Shown here: one piece after another, positions 7,632 to 16,934 of the stretch
Numbering within the stretch: the stretch's first letter is position 1
How the letters are laid out: the number at the start of each line of letters is the position of its first letter
Assembly: GCA_012729755.1 (NCBI GenBank)
Contig: JAAYCN010000027.1
Coordinates: forward strand, 1 to 37,678
DNA length: 37,678 nt
Reading direction: 5' to 3'
Source: Chloroflexota bacterium
GTDB lineage: Bacteria > Chloroflexota > Anaerolineae > Anaerolineales > Anaerolineaceae
Made by a program: the position numbers and the translations under genes
The notes under the pieces: model-generated
Databases searched by the model: none
What the model was told of the DNA's origin: nothing
Seen by the model: the letters and a program-made list of their open reading frames with translations, nothing else

Positions 7632-9140
7632 TTACAGATCGTAAATTTCAGTATATTTTTTGGTCAGATAGTTCATGTAGTGGTCGGGGTTGATGCCTTC
7701 ACCGGTTACTTTTCTGACTAATTCCTGAGCGGTATAGCGTGAGGAGTGGCGGTGCACATTTTCACGTAACCAGGTCAGGATGCTGTCGAGCTTGCCAGCG
7801 GCCATCTCATCGGGAATGTTGGGCAGATCGCTGAGCATCTGATTCCACCATTGAACAGCGAGCAGGTTTCCAAGCGCATAGGTGGGGAAGTAACCAATCA
7901 TGCCGCCTGACCAATGAACATCCTGAAGCACGCCACGGGCATCATCTGGTGGGGTGACGCCGAGATATTCTTTCATCTTGCTCATCCACAGTTCTGGCAG
8001 GTCTTTGACCTGGATCTTATCTTCGATCATCGCCAATTCAAGCTCAAGGCGAAGCATAATATGAAGGTTATAGGTGGCTTCGTCTGCTTCGATGCGGATG
8101 AAGGATGGCGTAACCTTGTTGATGCCGCGATAGAACTGATCGCTCGAAACATTGCCGAGGTTGGCCGGGAAAAATGCCTGAGCGATTGGATAAAGGAAGC
8201 GCCAAAATTCTTTGGAGCGGCCGATGACGTTCTCCCATAAGCGCGAATTGGACTCATGGACTGCCATGGAGTTAGTCCCACCAAGCGCGGTGTTGTGATA
8301 AGCGCGGCTGAGGCCTTGCTCGTAAAGGGCATGCCCGGTCTCATGCAGGGTGCTGAACATCGCTGAGAGGGGCATGTTGAGATAGTAATGCGTGGTGATG
8401 CGCACGTCGTCAAGGCCAAAACCAGTGGTGAAGGGGTGAACAGTTTCATCGAGCCGGCCGCGATTCCAATCGTAACCCTGCAGTGTGGCGAGATAATTGT
8501 TCAGCTTCTTTTGCGTTTCAATGTCGTACTCTGTGTGGGCGAAACTGTCATCGACCTGTGGTTTTTCAGCGATACGCCTCAAAAGTTCGACCTGGCGGGG
8601 GCGTAAGGCATCAAAGATGGATTTGACTTCCGCCGCTGTCATGCCTACTTCGTACATGTCTATCAATGGGTCGTAGGGGTGGTCATAGGGGGCAAAGAAG
8701 CTGACCATCTCTTTGGTAAGGTTGAGAATCTTTTCAAGATGAGGCTGGAAAACGGCAAAATCGCTGTCGGTCTTTGCCTTTGTCCAGGCTTCGTGAGCGA
8801 GACTGGTAACACGAATGAATTCCATCATCTTGTCTGTAGGGATTTTGGCGCTGTGATCAAAATTGCGTTTGGCTAGTTTGATCTCACGAGCGAGGTCATC
8901 ATCCGCGTCAAGATCAGGAATTTCAGCCGCCAGGTCATCGATCAGCTGTCCGACTTCAGGTGCGGTGGCTTTTTGGTGAGCCAGGCCTCCGATGTAAGCC
9001 ATCTGAGCGCCTCTGGTCTCGGCCCCGCCCGAGGGCATATAAACTTGTTGATCCCAGCCGAGCAAAGCACCGATTCCGGTTAACAGGTTTTGTTCGGTGT
9101 ATAACTCACGCAACTTGGCTAATTTCTCTTCAAAACTCAT
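7632..9140 (-). CDS. Carboxypeptidase Taq (M32 metallopeptidase)
   Basis: Cytosolic zinc carboxypeptidase that trims C-terminal residues from peptides. The 502-aa length is normal for M32. Zinc ligands H266 and H270 with catalytic E267 are seen in HETGH, and the third ligand E296 in the HESNSR motif. The start has GGAGGG 4 bases upstream. It is the last gene of the long minus-strand run, 25 bases after the serA-like gene and 16 bases before the terminator stem. A role in recycling peptides from fermentative metabolism fits but is not shown by the sequence. Confidence 0.95.
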   Translation of the reverse strand: MSFEEKLAKLRELYTEQNLLTGIGALLGWDQQVYMPSGGAETRGAQMAYIGGLAHQKATAPEVGQLIDDLAAEIPDLDADDDLAREIKLAKRNFDHSAKIPTDKMMEFIRVTSLAHEAWTKAKTDSDFAVFQPHLEKILNLTKEMVSFFAPYDHPYDPLIDMYEVGMTAAEVKSIFDALRPRQVELLRRIAEKPQVDDSFAHTEYDIETQKKLNNYLATLQGYDWNRGRLDETVHPFTTGFGLDDVRITTHYYLNMPLSAMFSTLHETGHALYEQGLSRAYHNTALGGTNSMAVHESNSRLWENVIGRSKEFWRFLYPIAQAFFPANLGNVSSDQFYRGINKVTPSFIRIEADEATYNLHIMLRLELELAMIEDKIQVKDLPELWMSKMKEYLGVTPPDDARGVLQDVHWSGGMIGYFPTYALGNLLAVQWWNQMLSDLPNIPDEMAAGKLDSILTWLRENVHRHSSRYTAQELVRKVTGEGINPDHYMNYLTKKYTEIYDL

Positions 9141-9165
9141 ATGCCCTCCGGCGATAGTAAAAGGA

Positions 9166-10104
9166 TTAAACGATCTTCCAGCGAATTTCTTTGCCCTGCA
9201 GGACGTTCATTACTTCACTGGCGATGTCACCAGCCACGCGCAACTGGGCTTCTTTGGTCTGACCGCCGATATGGGGCACAGCGATAACTTTGGGGTGTTT
9301 GACAAGATCCCAGGTGAGCGGGGGTTCTTTTTCGTAAACGTCAAGCGCGGCACCGGCGACTTTACCCGATTCAAGGGCGCGCAGCAGCGCGGCCTCGTCA
9401 ATGACGCCGCCACGAGCGACATCGACGATCAAGACACCATCTTTCATCTTGGCGAAAACTTCGTCGTTGATCATATGTTTTGAGTCGGCGTTGAGAGGCA
9501 GGTGGAAGCTGATGATATCTGACTGCGCGTAGATGTCATCAAGGCTGACAGGTTCGGCGCCAGTCGAGCGCACTTCGTCAAGGTCGCGGCGGCGGTTGTA
9601 GCAGATTACTTTCATGCCTAAGGCCTGGGCGTATTTGCTCAGGCGGCGGCCAATATTGCCGTAGCCGATAATGCCGAGAGTCTTGCCATAGACTTCACTG
9701 CCGTTGAAATCTTTCTTGAGCCATTGTTCCTGCTTCATCGTGGCATCCGCGCGGGGGATTTCACGGACCAGGGAGAGCATTAGACCAAAAGCGAGCTCAG
9801 CGACCGCGATAGTGGTGGAGGTGGGGGCGTTGACCACAGTGACGCCGTGAGCTTTGGCGGCTTCGAGGTCGATATTATCGACACCGACGCCGGCGCGGCC
9901 AACAACCTTAAGGTTCTTTGCGGCCTCGAAGACCTCTTTGGTCACTTTAGTACGGCCGCGCACGATCATGCCGTGATAGTCGCCAACAACATCGAGCAGT
10001 TCAGCGGCTTCGATGCCTTTCTTGTCGACGGCTTCACCGGCAGCATTAATAATGTCTTTTCCATCTTTTTCCAATCCGTCCGTAATCAGTACTTTAAAAC
10101 TCAT
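9166..10104 (-). CDS. serA: D-2-hydroxyacid dehydrogenase, 3-phosphoglycerate dehydrogenase-like
   Basis: NAD-dependent dehydrogenase, most like the short 3-phosphoglycerate dehydrogenases that start serine synthesis. At 312 aa it lacks the C-terminal ACT regulatory domain of long SerA, so serine feedback is not expected. The Rossmann motif GYGNIG is at 147-152. The catalytic triad is R231 (VARGG), E260 (YEKEPP) and H278 (PHIGG). The usual PHIGAST is PHIGGQT here, so a related activity such as hydroxypyruvate reduction cannot be excluded. AAGGAG lies 5 bases before the start. No serB or serC is adjacent; it sits between selB and the M32 peptidase gene. Confidence 0.85.
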   Translation of the reverse strand: MSFKVLITDGLEKDGKDIINAAGEAVDKKGIEAAELLDVVGDYHGMIVRGRTKVTKEVFEAAKNLKVVGRAGVGVDNIDLEAAKAHGVTVVNAPTSTTIAVAELAFGLMLSLVREIPRADATMKQEQWLKKDFNGSEVYGKTLGIIGYGNIGRRLSKYAQALGMKVICYNRRRDLDEVRSTGAEPVSLDDIYAQSDIISFHLPLNADSKHMINDEVFAKMKDGVLIVDVARGGVIDEAALLRALESGKVAGAALDVYEKEPPLTWDLVKHPKVIAVPHIGGQTKEAQLRVAGDIASEVMNVLQGKEIRWKIV

Positions 10105-10138
10105 ATTTTCTCCTTTTTTACATAGGGTTGTAATGTCT

Positions 10139-12031
10139 TCATTTTACCTGCTTTAACAGGCGAATGTCATTTTTACGCAAGGTAATTCCGACCGAATCGA
10201 GGTATTCGAGGAACGCGGCGGCGTATTTGCGGCTGGTATTGAAATGGTCGCGAAATTGCGCCAGGTTGAGGCTGCCGGAAGATTGAATATGGGATTTGAC
10301 CCAATTAGTCATCTGAGCAATCGCCTCGGGGGCAAACAGAATCTGGTCTGAAACAGCGACCAGTTTTCCTGAACCAATCAAACCTTCAAGCAGCGCTTCG
10401 GGAATGACTGTCAGCGCTTCGCTGCGGTCGGGCGGGTTGAACGGCTGGGCTTTGAAGCGGTCGAGCAGCGGCGCGGCGATGCTGTGCTGATCGGGGGTGA
10501 GGATGACCTGATGATCGGCGAGAGAGACGGTGACTCCTTCGAGCCGCACCTGGCCGCCGCGACGCATTTTGTCGAGCATCAGGTCAAAAAGGGCGGGGTT
10601 CAATTTGCTGACAGCGCGCAGTTGTTCGCGGGTGGTGCCTTTCTTGAGCGGGTATTGAGCATGAAAGTTGTTCAGACTCTCGATTAACAGGTTGGCATTT
10701 CGCCGCCATTGGTCAGCGGTGATGAAAAGCATACGTTTAGAGTCCTGCTGAGCGGTTAATTCAACAATTCGCTTGTCATTAAGCAAATCGCCAATCAATT
10801 TGTTGAGACGATCAGGACTGAGATTGGTCTTTTTCGACAATTGGTCGGAATCGCTGACGCCAAGAGTTGACAGGGCCTCGAGGACGAGGTCTGCCTCTTT
10901 GCCGGACAGCAGCTGCTGCATGCGGTTGGGCAGGCTCGAATCAAAACGGCGGTAGATTCGAGCTGGGTGTGCGTCGAGAATGATGCCGCCGCCCAAGGTT
11001 TCTGATGGGGATGGCAGGCGCAAGATAAAATGATCTCCGCGGCTGGCGATGGTGGGTTGGGCAAGTTTTAGCTGTAAAAAAGCTGTTCCGCCCGGCTCAA
11101 GCCGATCGGCGCCGAGCAAACGAACCTGAGCGGGAATTTCAGCGGCGCCGAGAAATAGGTTTGCCCGCAGGTTGTGAGACAGGTCAAGGGATGCGGCTGG
11201 CAAAAGGCGGAAGTAAACATCAAGCAGGGCGGTTTTGTTGTAGGCGCCGGGCAGAGTTAGCACATTTCCCCGGTTAATCTGGTTTTTATCAATGCCACTC
11301 AGGTTGACGGCAGTACGATAGCCTGGGTTGACCCGTTGAAGTTTGTGTTTGTGATTTTGCAGTCCGCGGATGCGCGCGGTAAGTCCGCCTGGTTGGATGA
11401 CCACCTCATCGCCGACATTGAGGTTGCCATCGATCAGGGTGCCAGCAACTACCGTGCCGAAACCAGTCAGGGAAAAAACACGGTCAATAGGCAAGCGAGG
11501 CCGGCCGAGGTCGATCCTGGTTGGGGTATCTTTGAGAACCAGGGATAGTTGGCTGGTCAACTCATCTAAGCCATCTCCGGTTTTTGAGGAGACCGCAATG
11601 ATCGGAGCGTTTTCGAGGGTAGTACCTCTAATAACTTCTTGAGCTTCAAGGCTGATCAATTCAAGCCATTCAGATTCGACCAAATCAGTCTTGGTGAGCA
11701 CGATCAGCCCGTGTTTGATGCCGAGCAAATCAAGGATGGCGAGGTGTTCCCGAGTCTGAGCAGAAACGCCTTCATCTGCGGCGATAATCAGCAGGACCGC
11801 ATCGACGCCGCCAATTCCTGAAAGCATATTACCGATAAAATGCAGATGGCCGGGAACGTCGATGATGCCTATCTGTTCACCATCAGGCAGAGTCATCGAG
11901 GCAAACCCCAGGTCGATGGTCATCTCCCGGGCAATCTCTTCTTTGAGGCGGTCGGGATTAACACCTGTGAGCGCGGTGATCAAGGTGCTTTTACCATGGT
12001 CGACATGCCCGGCGGTTCCGACAATGTGCAT
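10139..12031 (-). CDS. selB: Selenocysteine-specific elongation factor SelB
   Basis: GTPase that brings Sec-tRNA to UGA codons marked by a SECIS hairpin. The 630-aa length is normal. G1 is GHVDHGKST (residues 8-16), G3 is DVPGH (58-62) and the base-recognition motif is TKTD (113-116), as usual in SelB. Elongation-factor beta domains follow, and the last 250 residues show winged-helix repeats (for example NLAQFRDHFNTSRKYAAAFLEYLDSVGIT at the end) that bind SECIS RNA. It starts 5 bases after the coiled-coil gene. No selA, selD or tRNA-Sec is in the window and I found no selenoprotein gene here, so its partners must lie elsewhere. Confidence 0.95.
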   Translation of the reverse strand: MHIVGTAGHVDHGKSTLITALTGVNPDRLKEEIAREMTIDLGFASMTLPDGEQIGIIDVPGHLHFIGNMLSGIGGVDAVLLIIAADEGVSAQTREHLAILDLLGIKHGLIVLTKTDLVESEWLELISLEAQEVIRGTTLENAPIIAVSSKTGDGLDELTSQLSLVLKDTPTRIDLGRPRLPIDRVFSLTGFGTVVAGTLIDGNLNVGDEVVIQPGGLTARIRGLQNHKHKLQRVNPGYRTAVNLSGIDKNQINRGNVLTLPGAYNKTALLDVYFRLLPAASLDLSHNLRANLFLGAAEIPAQVRLLGADRLEPGGTAFLQLKLAQPTIASRGDHFILRLPSPSETLGGGIILDAHPARIYRRFDSSLPNRMQQLLSGKEADLVLEALSTLGVSDSDQLSKKTNLSPDRLNKLIGDLLNDKRIVELTAQQDSKRMLFITADQWRRNANLLIESLNNFHAQYPLKKGTTREQLRAVSKLNPALFDLMLDKMRRGGQVRLEGVTVSLADHQVILTPDQHSIAAPLLDRFKAQPFNPPDRSEALTVIPEALLEGLIGSGKLVAVSDQILFAPEAIAQMTNWVKSHIQSSGSLNLAQFRDHFNTSRKYAAAFLEYLDSVGITLRKNDIRLLKQVK

Positions 12032-12036
12032 GGCGT

Positions 12037-13227
12037 TCAGGCCTTCTTGTCAATTAATGGGGCGATGCTTTGGATCGAATCCTGATAGCCAAACAGGATG
12101 GCCTGAATATGCTTGACAGTTTCACGCACGAGGCGGTCGAGATCATCACGGGTCTGTTCACTGAGATTCTGCAGCTCCTGAAGCGAAGCAGCAACCTCAG
12201 TGAGTTTTGAAGCGGTATTACGAGCCTGTTCTTCCTGGCTGAGCGTGTAATTAGTCCAACGTTTGAGATCGTCTGACTTGAAAGTTGTCCACTCCTGTTG
12301 GCGGCGTTCGTCATTGAGCCGTTGGATCTCGGTAATTTCATTGATGCGGCGTTCAAACCGAGCAGCTACATCGTCGATACTGGAGAGTGATTTACTGATA
12401 GCCTGACGTGACGATTCGAGGTCTCCCATTTGGGCATTGAGACTGAGGTTGATTTTTTCTATTTCACTAAAGCGCTGTTCCCAGGCTTTGAATGTTTTAT
12501 CTTTATCAAGCAACGAGTCGTTGACGCGGTCGATGAAAGCAGATTGGGCTTCCTGGCGGTCTTTCTCGAAGACTTGCAGCTCAGTAATGCGTCCGTCCAA
12601 TTGACGGAAGGAGTCGGTGAAGGTGTCGAAGCGGCTGCGGGTTTCTTCTACCCGCTTGCGAACAGCAACCACCTCGCCCTGCAGGTCGGTTAACCGTTTG
12701 GCTTCCTGGCGTCTGCTTTCTTCGAGCAGATGCAACGACCGGCGATAATCTTCATCAAAGCGGCTGACATCAAGAATTTTTGCCTTGAGTTCCTCTATCA
12801 GGCGTGCCAGGCGGTTATCTTCGACCTTCAAGTTTTTTGTCTCGTTTTGCAGGGATTTAAGCTGTTCGATAGATGAAAAAATGTCAGCGATGGAGCGTTT
12901 GGTGGTGTCAAGCTCGAGCTTGATACGTTTATTTACCTCGTTCAGGTTCATTTCTGCGCGTTCATTGACATCATGAATTTGCTTGGTGAGATCGATATTG
13001 AAACGACCAATTCGATTATCATATTTATCGGAATTGGCGATCTGGTTATTACTTTTGGTCAGAGCCATCTCTAATTCTTTGATCTGTTTGCGCAGGGTGA
13101 TGTTTTCGGTCTCGATCGCGGTTAGACGGTTTTGAAGCGAGGCAAGATTGGTTTTATCGTTGCGCCGTTCGTTATCGAGCCACTCAACGCGCTTTTCAAG
13201 TTGTTCAAAGCCGGTAAATTCGTCCAT
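12037..13227 (-). CDS. Long coiled-coil protein of unknown function
   Basis: A 396-aa soluble protein rich in E, K, R, Q and L with heptad-like spacing over nearly its whole length. It has no cysteine and a single proline (IAPLIDKKA near the end), so it should form an almost unbroken helical rod. No signal peptide or membrane segment is seen. The ribosome binding site AAGGA is 5 bases before the start. The gene sits between the membrane trio and selB, 61 bases downstream of the former. A TATAAT on the minus strand at 13268-13263 may give it its own promoter. I do not recognise the family; a structural or scaffolding role is only a guess. Confidence 0.7.
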   Translation of the reverse strand: MDEFTGFEQLEKRVEWLDNERRNDKTNLASLQNRLTAIETENITLRKQIKELEMALTKSNNQIANSDKYDNRIGRFNIDLTKQIHDVNERAEMNLNEVNKRIKLELDTTKRSIADIFSSIEQLKSLQNETKNLKVEDNRLARLIEELKAKILDVSRFDEDYRRSLHLLEESRRQEAKRLTDLQGEVVAVRKRVEETRSRFDTFTDSFRQLDGRITELQVFEKDRQEAQSAFIDRVNDSLLDKDKTFKAWEQRFSEIEKINLSLNAQMGDLESSRQAISKSLSSIDDVAARFERRINEITEIQRLNDERRQQEWTTFKSDDLKRWTNYTLSQEEQARNTASKLTEVAASLQELQNLSEQTRDDLDRLVRETVKHIQAILFGYQDSIQSIAPLIDKKA

Positions 13228-13262
13228 ATCGTCCTTAATCCTTTATGACAAGTTGACAATTC

Positions 13263-13268
13263 ATTATA
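13263..13268 (-). promoter_or_regulatory. Possible internal -10 box before the coiled-coil gene
   Basis: Consensus TATAAT on the minus strand in the only larger gap (61 bases) of the second half of the run. No convincing -35 box is present, so this is weak. Confidence 0.3.
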
Positions 13269-13288
13269 CCTGAGATGATCAGGCGATT

Positions 13289-14707
13289 TTATGGGAAGGC
13301 ATTGAACAGGTTGGTAAAAGGCGCCAAAATACCTGTCCAATAGGGCAGGAAGAAATGCGGAAAAATCCCAACAACGATCAACAAGAGGATGCCTAAACCG
13401 ATGAAAAATTTCTGGCTGGGTGCTTCAGGAGTGGCAGGGCGAGTCTCGCTTTCGGGTTGAATAAAAATCCGCAGGAGATTGAGGGCATGAACGATCATAC
13501 TGGCAATGCCGATCACCAGGAAGATCAGCCAACTCGTTTGGCTGCCGGCTACACCTGCCCATACCAAGCGTCGCACTGGGAAGAACGCGAACAGCGGGAC
13601 TCCGAGCAAGTTGAGCAAACTAAAAAAGAGGCCGGAAGCCAGGAAGGGAGCTCGATAGAATAGGCCTGATAATTCATTGAGGTATCCAAGCTTAAGGTTA
13701 CCCTGATCTGACAGTGACGCTACCGTAAAAGCCCAGAGCCAATAACTGATCAGCCGGGGAATGAAAGACATTGCCACCTGGTTTAGACCACCGTGAGCAG
13801 CTAAACCAATCGAGAGCAGAGTGTATCCAGTTTCGATCAGGAAGAAAAAGCCAAACAGACGGCGAATACTCTTCTGGGAGGCGGCAGCAATGCCGCCAAA
13901 GGCGATAATCACTAAGCCAATCAGCTGCATGTCTTTGAATATGTTCGGCAGATTGCGCAGCCAGGCGAAACGGTCAAGAAAGTGGAGGAAGTAGATGATT
14001 AAAGCGATCTGCCGCATGCTCAGCAGCATGCCGACTACCCAATGATGGCTCTCGTCTGAGAGCATTGACAGCCATGAGTTCAGCGGAAAAACACCCAGCC
14101 ACAAGATAAAACCTAACAAGACCATTACGGTGGCGCGAAAAATCAGTGGTGAAGCAGATGGAGCGGAGACAATGCCAGCCAGCATCCAGCCAGAGAGCAG
14201 GATGAGCGAAGTGGCAAGCAGTTGGAGGATCAGATAGCGGAAAAGACCCGGCCGGTTCGCTTCACCTCGCGGAGAAAGCAGCGGGATGCTGATGAGTGTG
14301 ATGATCGCCACGATCACTGCCGCGTACAGGAAGGGTTCGATGGCCAACACAGTCACCCACAGGGCAGTGGTAATCAGCGAAAGCGAACCAAAATATTGAC
14401 TGACTTTGAAACGGGTGCTGATCAAGTTCCAGGAAAAGTTGACCAAATAAAGTAGGGCTATGATCACTGCCGCGTTATGATTGATGCTCAGCATGCGACC
14501 GAGCAGGAAAAACACGGGGTTGAACTCGTATCGATGCCCAAAAATAACAAAAGCCATCTCTTTCGGCAAAACTATGGCGAGGATGGTCAGCAGCAGTGAG
14601 ATGATTGAAACCACCGAGACAGAAAGCCGACGATTTTTCGCGAAGGGGATCAAGAGGACGCCGGTAATCAGCGGAAAAGCGATCCAGATTAAAGGCAAGC
14701 TGATCAT
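13289..14707 (-). CDS. HyfF/NuoN-like antiporter-type membrane subunit (divergent)
   Basis: A 472-aa polytopic membrane protein resembling the proton-antiporter-type subunits of complex I and hydrogenase-4. The best match to the family is GGIAAASQKSIRRLFGFFFLIETGYTLL (about 280-307), which has the spacing of the conserved ALxQxDIKRLLAYSS region. The stretch equivalent to the transmembrane-helix-7 lysine reads GFILWLGVFPLNSWLSM and carries no lysine. I also see no glutamate at the usual helix 5 position. It starts with an ATGA overlap on the HyfE-like gene. The protein probably forms part of a membrane complex, but proton pumping by this subunit is doubtful. Confidence 0.65.
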   Translation of the reverse strand: MISLPLIWIAFPLITGVLLIPFAKNRRLSVSVVSIISLLLTILAIVLPKEMAFVIFGHRYEFNPVFFLLGRMLSINHNAAVIIALLYLVNFSWNLISTRFKVSQYFGSLSLITTALWVTVLAIEPFLYAAVIVAIITLISIPLLSPRGEANRPGLFRYLILQLLATSLILLSGWMLAGIVSAPSASPLIFRATVMVLLGFILWLGVFPLNSWLSMLSDESHHWVVGMLLSMRQIALIIYFLHFLDRFAWLRNLPNIFKDMQLIGLVIIAFGGIAAASQKSIRRLFGFFFLIETGYTLLSIGLAAHGGLNQVAMSFIPRLISYWLWAFTVASLSDQGNLKLGYLNELSGLFYRAPFLASGLFFSLLNLLGVPLFAFFPVRRLVWAGVAGSQTSWLIFLVIGIASMIVHALNLLRIFIQPESETRPATPEAPSQKFFIGLGILLLIVVGIFPHFFLPYWTGILAPFTNLFNAFP

Positions 14708-15300
14708 TGCGCTTCATCCTCCGCTTTGACCAGGAAAAAGACACCGGTTAACCCCAGCCCGAGATTGAGCACGGCGAAAAGAGCTTCGAGCAGCGCTGAG
14801 GTTTCGAGCGCCACGTAGAGTAACTGGAAACCTGACAGGAAGGAGAGCAGGCCGATGATTATGTACAATGGCTCTGTCTTCATCCCAAGCTGCAAGAGCG
14901 AGAGAGCGATCAGGCCGATGCTGCCAAGGAGCAGGTAGCTGCCTGTCTCTGGAAAGACTTCGCGTCGAATTATCGGGACAAGTAAGACGACAAAAATGAC
15001 TGTAACTAACCCAGCCACTGCACGAAAAACTTCCCCACTGGTCGGGGCTTTAAAAGGCTCGGGTTTTTTTAATTGATCTGTGCCGATCAGGGTCACCCAT
15101 AGCGTGATGGTCATCATTATGCCTACCAGGAGGGGGATTGTTGACATCATCAGCGACCTCAGCGCAAGCTGCAGGAGGAAAACGCCAATATATTGCAGGG
15201 CGAGCGCTATAAGATTAATCCCCCATTGCCGGCGAACGAGATTGACAATGGCGCATATGAAAACCAACACAACCGACAGAATGATCAGAGTCTGGCTCAC
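14704..15300 (-). CDS. HyfE-like small membrane subunit
   Basis: A 198-aa membrane protein with about six hydrophobic helices. It is about twice the length of NuoK, which fits hydrogenase-4 component E better. The start is a GTG at 15300 (MSQTLIILSVVL), preferred over a longer frame reaching 15360. It overlaps the preceding stop as GTGA and has GGGAG upstream, whereas the extra N-terminal residues would be charged sequence inside the previous gene. The order HyfB-like, HyfE-like, HyfF-like matches the order in hydrogenase-4 operons. No hydrogenase or NADH-binding subunits are in the window. Confidence 0.6.
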   Translation of the reverse strand: MSQTLIILSVVLVFICAIVNLVRRQWGINLIALALQYIGVFLLQLALRSLMMSTIPLLVGIMMTITLWVTLIGTDQLKKPEPFKAPTSGEVFRAVAGLVTVIFVVLLVPIIRREVFPETGSYLLLGSIGLIALSLLQLGMKTEPLYIIIGLLSFLSGFQLLYVALETSALLEALFAVLNLGLGLTGVFFLVKAEDEAQ

Positions 15301-16910
15301 GGCAGCTTCACTCCCGCGATAAAAAGGGTTGTCAGTGCGATGAGGAATACCAGACTCCACAATATGCCGCCTTCGCCTTCGACTAACTCGGTGACGAGGT
15401 TGGTGACCTTCCCGATCTGTTTACCGAGAAAGCTGCCCGCTGTGTAGACCCAGTCGAGACTGAAAAAGGATTGAATGCCCGTTAATACCGCGTGAGCTAT
15501 TCGATAGAAAGGCAGGCGTTGTTCGAGGTTGGTAAAGGGCACTTTTAGCCCAAGTTTGAAAAAGGCGAAAACACTTAGGCACACCAAAAGCAGGCTGATT
15601 ACTGGAGCCACCCATAAACCGAGTGTTAATACACCTGGCCAGCCGGTTATATTCAGAATCAAAATAGTTTGCAGGATGAGTACCAGTCCGGTTGGGAAAG
15701 TGATGCGGGCGTGTTTTTCGAGCGCGGTAATGGCGATGTTGGATTCGAGGGCATATCGCAGATAACCGATCAGCAGCAAGGCGTGGGAGAAGATGAAAAT
15801 AAAGGAGCGAAATGAGAAACCTGCGCCAATTAAGCCTTCCCAGCCCGAAGCGGTGAGGGTGTAGGGCAAACCGACCAAACCAACGATGCCAACAAGCGGC
15901 AGAAAACGGATGCGGCGAATGGGGGGGTCGAAGAGGTAAAGCAGGGCGCCGCTGAGCAGAAGCGCCAAACCCCAGGCACGGCTGGCCAGCGGGTTCCCCT
16001 GGAGGGCGCATTGTACAGCGAATGATGATAATGCGACAAGCCAATAAGGACGAGAAGCGAATTTCTCTGGTCGTGTCGCGAACATGAGCGCAGAATAGAG
16101 CATGGCGAGCGCGGTGACAACTCGCAATGTCAGCAACCAAACAGGCGGGAGAGTCTGGGGAATAGACGAGAGGTGCGTCAGCAACGCCAGCGCTGAAGCG
16201 GCAGGCGCGAAACGGAGCAGCACGGCCATGCCCTGCCGCAATTCATCTGCGTTAAGAAATGGAAGCTTGAGCGGAAGAATGCCAAGCCGCAGGCTGACCG
16301 CCAGCAAGAATACCCAATTCGCATTCGAGGGGATCGCATGCAGTGAGAAACCAGGCTGGTCATGCCAACCAACCGCGGTCGCTAAAAGCAGAGCAAACAG
16401 ACTGAGCAGGCGAATGGCAAAAGATGTAGCCACGACCTGATTATTCTCGAAATTGAGCTGCAGGTTAATCATGTAGAGCAATTCAATTATGTCAACCAAG
16501 GCCCAGGCAATCGCCAGCGTGAGCGGGTCGCCAGCCAACAAACCGACCAGGTTGATCAGGGCGATCGTGATTGAACCCACCCAACGAAGGGGCGCAGATG
16601 GATTGTTAGTTTGGGTGGTATCTGTGAAGATAGCAGCCATACAGATGGTCAGCAGTGAGATGGCATATGGCCAGTTATGGTAATCAAGTGTTAGGGTCAA
16701 CTTGCTGTTGAATAATTCACCGGCTTCCCAGCTGAGTATGGTTAGATTTGTGGGCAGGTAGAGGCGCAGGAACAGCATGGCGACCCAGGCGAGCGTCGTC
16801 GCGACCAACGCGATCAACCAGGCACGCGCGGTTTTGGGCTTAAGCGATTGAGATACCAGAATGGCAACGCCAGCGAATGCCAGAATGCCAAAAATGGCCA
16901 GAATATACAT
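15297..16910 (-). CDS. HyfB/NuoL-like antiporter-type membrane subunit (divergent)
   Basis: A 537-aa polytopic membrane protein, about 14 helices by eye, placed first in the membrane trio. The region WALVDIIELLYM (about residues 137-148) sits where complex I antiporter subunits carry the helix-5 glutamate and still has acidic residues. The helix-7 equivalent, AVSLRLGILPLKLPF, has arginine where a lysine is usual. The match to NuoL/HyfB rests on overall layout and gene order rather than on a clear signature. It follows the hydantoinase gene by 24 bases. A role in ion translocation or in anchoring a membrane enzyme is inferred. Confidence 0.55.
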   Translation of the reverse strand: MYILAIFGILAFAGVAILVSQSLKPKTARAWLIALVATTLAWVAMLFLRLYLPTNLTILSWEAGELFNSKLTLTLDYHNWPYAISLLTICMAAIFTDTTQTNNPSAPLRWVGSITIALINLVGLLAGDPLTLAIAWALVDIIELLYMINLQLNFENNQVVATSFAIRLLSLFALLLATAVGWHDQPGFSLHAIPSNANWVFLLAVSLRLGILPLKLPFLNADELRQGMAVLLRFAPAASALALLTHLSSIPQTLPPVWLLTLRVVTALAMLYSALMFATRPEKFASRPYWLVALSSFAVQCALQGNPLASRAWGLALLLSGALLYLFDPPIRRIRFLPLVGIVGLVGLPYTLTASGWEGLIGAGFSFRSFIFIFSHALLLIGYLRYALESNIAITALEKHARITFPTGLVLILQTILILNITGWPGVLTLGLWVAPVISLLLVCLSVFAFFKLGLKVPFTNLEQRLPFYRIAHAVLTGIQSFFSLDWVYTAGSFLGKQIGKVTNLVTELVEGEGGILWSLVFLIALTTLFIAGVKLP

Positions 16911-16934
16911 ATCAGCCTGATTGTATACGAAAAG

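Noticed and set aside
15421-16140. 239-codon minus-strand frame
   Set aside because: Alternative frame inside the HyfB-like gene; low-complexity, arginine- and proline-rich, unlike a real protein.
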